DNA of 9,136 nucleotides from Chromatiales bacterium (GTDB taxonomy: Bacteria; Pseudomonadota; Gammaproteobacteria; UBA6429; Thiohalophilaceae). Each line of letters begins with the position of its first letter. Positions within the stretch are counted from its first letter, which is position 1. The stretch covers positions 1 through 9,136 of the forward strand of contig JALXDW010000025.1 in the NCBI GenBank assembly GCA_027070385.1, given 5' to 3'. Shown in pieces: positions 6,769 through 9,136 of this stretch. The position numbers were made by a program, and so were the translations under genes. A model generated the notes under the pieces. It had not been told where the DNA came from. It searched no databases and saw nothing but the letters and a program-made list of their open reading frames with translations.

Positions 6769-6795
6769 TTAGCACTGTCGCCAATCGAGTGCTAA
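6769..6795 (+). promoter_or_regulatory. CIRCE operator (HrcA binding site)
   Basis: The left arm TTAGCACTG (6769-6777), a 9-bp spacer and the right arm GAGTGCTAA (6787-6795) match the CIRCE consensus TTAGCACTC-N9-GAGTGCTAA with one mismatch (last base of the left arm). It lies 54 bp before hrcA. HrcA should bind here and repress its own operon when GroEL is not saturated with unfolded protein. Confidence 0.95.
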
Positions 6796-6798
6796 AAT
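6769..6798 (+). promoter_or_regulatory. Candidate hrcA promoter overlapping CIRCE
   Basis: TTAGCA (6769-6774) and TAAAAT (6793-6798) are 18 bp apart, matching four and five of six sigma-70 positions. Both hexamers overlap CIRCE arms, so repressor and polymerase would exclude each other. An alternative -10, TATTAT (6758-6763), lies just upstream of CIRCE but has no good -35. Confidence 0.3.
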
Positions 6799-6849
6799 AA
6801 ATCCCAAGGCTGTTTTATTGGTTGTTGTAACGATTAGGAATCCTGTTTT

Positions 6850-7911
6850 ATGTCTGAATCACCCGATTTTCCTGAGTCTGTTCTCTCTGAACGCGCACAA
6901 TATTTATTAAAATCGCTGGTTGAACGCTATATCGCAGATGGCCAGCCGGTGGGCTCACGGGTGTTGGCCAAAGACAGTGGCATTAAGCTCAGTCCGGCAA
7001 CGGTGCGTAACGTGATGTCTGACCTGGAAGATTTGGGCTTGATTACCTCTCCACATACCTCGGCAGGGCGAATACCCACCGTGCAAGGCTATCGCTTGTT
7101 TATTGATACCCTGCTTACCATTGAGCCATTAGCTGATACACAGGTTGCAGCTTTCCAGGCCCAGCTTGAGTCTCAGGCAAAGGAAGCCTCAGCTGAACAT
7201 CTAATAGAGAAAGCATCGGGTATGTTATCCGCAGTCACTAAAATGGCTGGTGTCGTGATGTTACCCCGGCATGACAAAGTCATATTGAAACATATCGAGT
7301 TTCTTATCTTATCCACCAATAGCATATTGGTGATCATGGTGGTGAATAATGATGAGGTCATTAATAAAGTTATCAATACCCAACGTGAATACTCCTCCAT
7401 CGAATTGCAGCAAACTGCGAATTTCCTGAATCAGGAATATGCCGGGCATGAGTTATCCAATATCCGTAGTAGCCTATATAAAAGTATGCAGGAAGTGCGT
7501 GAAGATATGCACCGTATTATGCAAACAGCGGTCGAGATGGCCGATCAGGTTATCGATAAAAACAAGGATGCCGATTTTATTCTTGCAGGTGAAACCAATC
7601 TGATGCAATACAACGAAATGGCCGATGTGGACAAATTACGCCAGTTATTTGAAGCTTTTAACACCAAACAGGACGTATTACATCTGTTGGATAACTCCAT
7701 TCATGCTGACGGGATGCAGATTTTTATTGGGGAGGAATCCGGTTATTCGGCTTTTGGTGAATGCTCGGTGGTCACATCCCCTTATCAGGTCGATGATCAG
7801 ATTGTCGGGGTGTTAGGGGTTATCGGCCCAACCCGTATGGCTTATGACAAGGTTATTCCTATTGTCGATGTCACTGCAAAATTATTGGGTTCGGTCTTGA
7901 CCTCTGAATAA
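6850..7911 (+). CDS. hrcA: Heat-inducible transcription repressor HrcA
   Basis: HrcA is a dimeric repressor that binds CIRCE and is kept active by GroEL; unfolded proteins titrate GroEL and release repression. The 353 residues match the family (about 340-350). The N-terminal winged helix contains LSERAQYLLKSLVERYI (12-28), the recognition region LSPATVRNVMSDLEDLGLI (47-65) and the signature PHTSAGRIPTVQGYR (68-82). The C-terminal part carries the family segment GVIGPTRMAYDKVIPIVD near the end. AGGAA (6836-6840) is spaced 9 nt from the ATG. Its own CIRCE lies upstream. It heads hrcA-grpE-dnaK, with grpE 71 bp downstream. E. coli and Pseudomonas lack this gene. Confidence 0.96.
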   Translation: MSESPDFPESVLSERAQYLLKSLVERYIADGQPVGSRVLAKDSGIKLSPATVRNVMSDLEDLGLITSPHTSAGRIPTVQGYRLFIDTLLTIEPLADTQVAAFQAQLESQAKEASAEHLIEKASGMLSAVTKMAGVVMLPRHDKVILKHIEFLILSTNSILVIMVVNNDEVINKVINTQREYSSIELQQTANFLNQEYAGHELSNIRSSLYKSMQEVREDMHRIMQTAVEMADQVIDKNKDADFILAGETNLMQYNEMADVDKLRQLFEAFNTKQDVLHLLDNSIHADGMQIFIGEESGYSAFGECSVVTSPYQVDDQIVGVLGVIGPTRMAYDKVIPIVDVTAKLLGSVLTSE

Positions 7912-7924
7912 TTGCCCCCATATA
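7896..7924 (+). promoter_or_regulatory. Predicted sigma-32 (RpoH) heat-shock promoter of grpE
   Basis: CTTGACC (7896-7902) and CCCCATATA (7916-7924) are 13 bp apart. The -10 matches the consensus CCCCATnTA completely, and the -35 matches five of seven bases of CTTGAAA. The spacing equals that of the E. coli dnaK P1 promoter as I recall it. The element straddles the hrcA stop codon (7909-7911), so transcription would start near 7930 and cover grpE-dnaK but not hrcA. Confidence 0.65.
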
Positions 7925-7982
7925 GCCTTACAGAAATTCAAGATTTTAAACTTAAACCAGAATATAAGTATTTGGAGACGTG

Positions 7983-8561
7983 ATGACAGATACAGAAAAC
8001 ACCACTTCAGAAGAAGTGCAACAACAGCAAGATAATGCTGCAACGGATGAGCTGGATGTTGCTGAACTCAAAAAACGTTTGGCCGAAGCCGAAGCTGCTC
8101 AAAAAGAAACCCAGGATAAACTGTTACGTGCCCATGCCGAGATGGAAAATATTCGTCGTCGTAGTGAGCGTGAACTGGAAAATGCCCATAAATACGGTAT
8201 GGAAAAGTTTGCGACTGAATTGCTTCCGGTGATTGATAGTCTGGAATTGGGATTAGCAGCAGCCAGTGCCGAAGACGCAGATATTGAAAAAGTGCGTGAA
8301 GGTACGGAGCTAACCATCAAATTACTGGCCGCAGCATTTGACAAGTTTGGTATTAGCGCAGTACATCCTATCGATGAAGAATTTGATCCGGAGTACCATC
8401 AGGCCATGACCATGATTGAACATGCAGAAAAAGACCCCAACACGGTACTCGATGTCATGCAAAAAGGTTATACCTTAAATGAAAGACTGATTCGTCCTGC
8501 AATGGTAGTGGTTTCTAAAGCCCCTGCAAATAAAGACGAAAAAGTTGATGAAAAGTCATAA
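7983..8561 (+). CDS. grpE: Nucleotide exchange factor GrpE
   Basis: GrpE is the cytoplasmic dimeric cochaperone that drives ADP release from DnaK and also serves as a thermosensor. I prefer ATG 7983 (192 aa, MTDTENTTS): the Shine-Dalgarno GGAG at 7974-7977 is then spaced 5 nt, whereas the in-frame GTG at 7980 is spaced only 2. The N-terminus is acidic, Gln-rich and probably disordered. A long coiled-coil helix follows (about residues 27-90, including LLRAHAEMENIRRRSERE). The C-terminal beta domain has the family segments DEEFDPEYHQAM and VLDVMQKGYTLNERLIRPAM. Length is close to the E. coli protein (197). A sigma-32-type promoter lies just upstream and dnaK 91 bp downstream. Confidence 0.96.
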   Translation: MTDTENTTSEEVQQQQDNAATDELDVAELKKRLAEAEAAQKETQDKLLRAHAEMENIRRRSERELENAHKYGMEKFATELLPVIDSLELGLAAASAEDADIEKVREGTELTIKLLAAAFDKFGISAVHPIDEEFDPEYHQAMTMIEHAEKDPNTVLDVMQKGYTLNERLIRPAMVVVSKAPANKDEKVDEKS

Positions 8562-8567
8562 TCAGCA

Positions 8568-8595
8568 CTTGATGTAGGGAAAAAAGCCCCTATTA
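8568..8595 (+). promoter_or_regulatory. Predicted sigma-32 (RpoH) promoter of dnaK
   Basis: CTTGATG (8568-8574), the same -35 as E. coli dnaK P1 as I recall it, is followed after 12 bp by CCCCTATTA (8587-8595), which differs from CCCCATTTA at two positions. The 12-bp spacing equals that of the E. coli groE promoter. The predicted start is near 8600, giving a leader of about 50 nt. A 5-bp inverted repeat, TAGGG/CCCTA, overlaps the spacer and -10. Confidence 0.45.
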
Positions 8596-8646
8596 AATAA
8601 ACAGGTTAAAATTTAAGTAAATTATTAAAGTATTTTGTGGAGATAA

Positions 8647-9136
<490 letters not shown>

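Overview
This window is a conserved housekeeping block from a gammaproteobacterium of moderate GC content. It carries 11 protein genes (dnaK is cut by the right edge) and a tmRNA gene cut by the left edge. The order ssrA-smpB / ratA-ratB / bamE / fur / recN-nadK / grpE-dnaK is the classic gammaproteobacterial neighbourhood known from Escherichia and Pseudomonas, and the tmRNA tag, ANDDNYALAA, is of the gammaproteobacterial type. Two features differ from the enterobacterial model. An Na+-coupled NSS-family transporter sits between smpB and ratA. An hrcA gene with a CIRCE operator precedes grpE-dnaK; this repressor is absent from E. coli and Pseudomonas but present in several other gammaproteobacterial lineages. 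The sequence alone does not name a genus.

Layout. Positions 1-301 (minus) hold most of the tmRNA gene. A 99-bp spacer with nested inverted repeats separates it from smpB (401-877, minus), its protein partner. Divergent from smpB, across a 114-bp region with a 10+10 bp palindrome, runs a plus-strand set: NSS transporter (992-2434), ratA (to 2878) and ratB (2903-3187). bamE (minus, 3209-3541) and fur (plus, 3625-4044) are divergent with overlapping promoter elements. fur converges on recN (minus), which lies 21 bp downstream of nadK (minus). Divergent from nadK, the heat-shock set hrcA-grpE-dnaK runs off the right edge.

How it works together. tmRNA and SmpB rescue stalled ribosomes; BamE belongs to the outer-membrane beta-barrel assembly machine; Fur controls iron genes; NadK makes NADP; RecN acts in double-strand break repair; HrcA represses heat-shock genes; GrpE recycles nucleotide on DnaK. 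The most informative part is the regulatory wiring at the right end. A near-perfect CIRCE (6769-6795) precedes hrcA. Separate sigma-32-type promoters can be read just before grpE (7896-7924, in groE/dnaK-like format and overlapping the hrcA stop) and before dnaK (8568-8595). This suggests a layered HrcA plus RpoH circuit in which the chaperone genes can be induced apart from their repressor.

I found no mobile element, CRISPR array, phage gene or frameshifted gene. No stretch over 300 bases lacks a gene. The content is largely ordinary core genome; the points of interest lie in intergenic regions.
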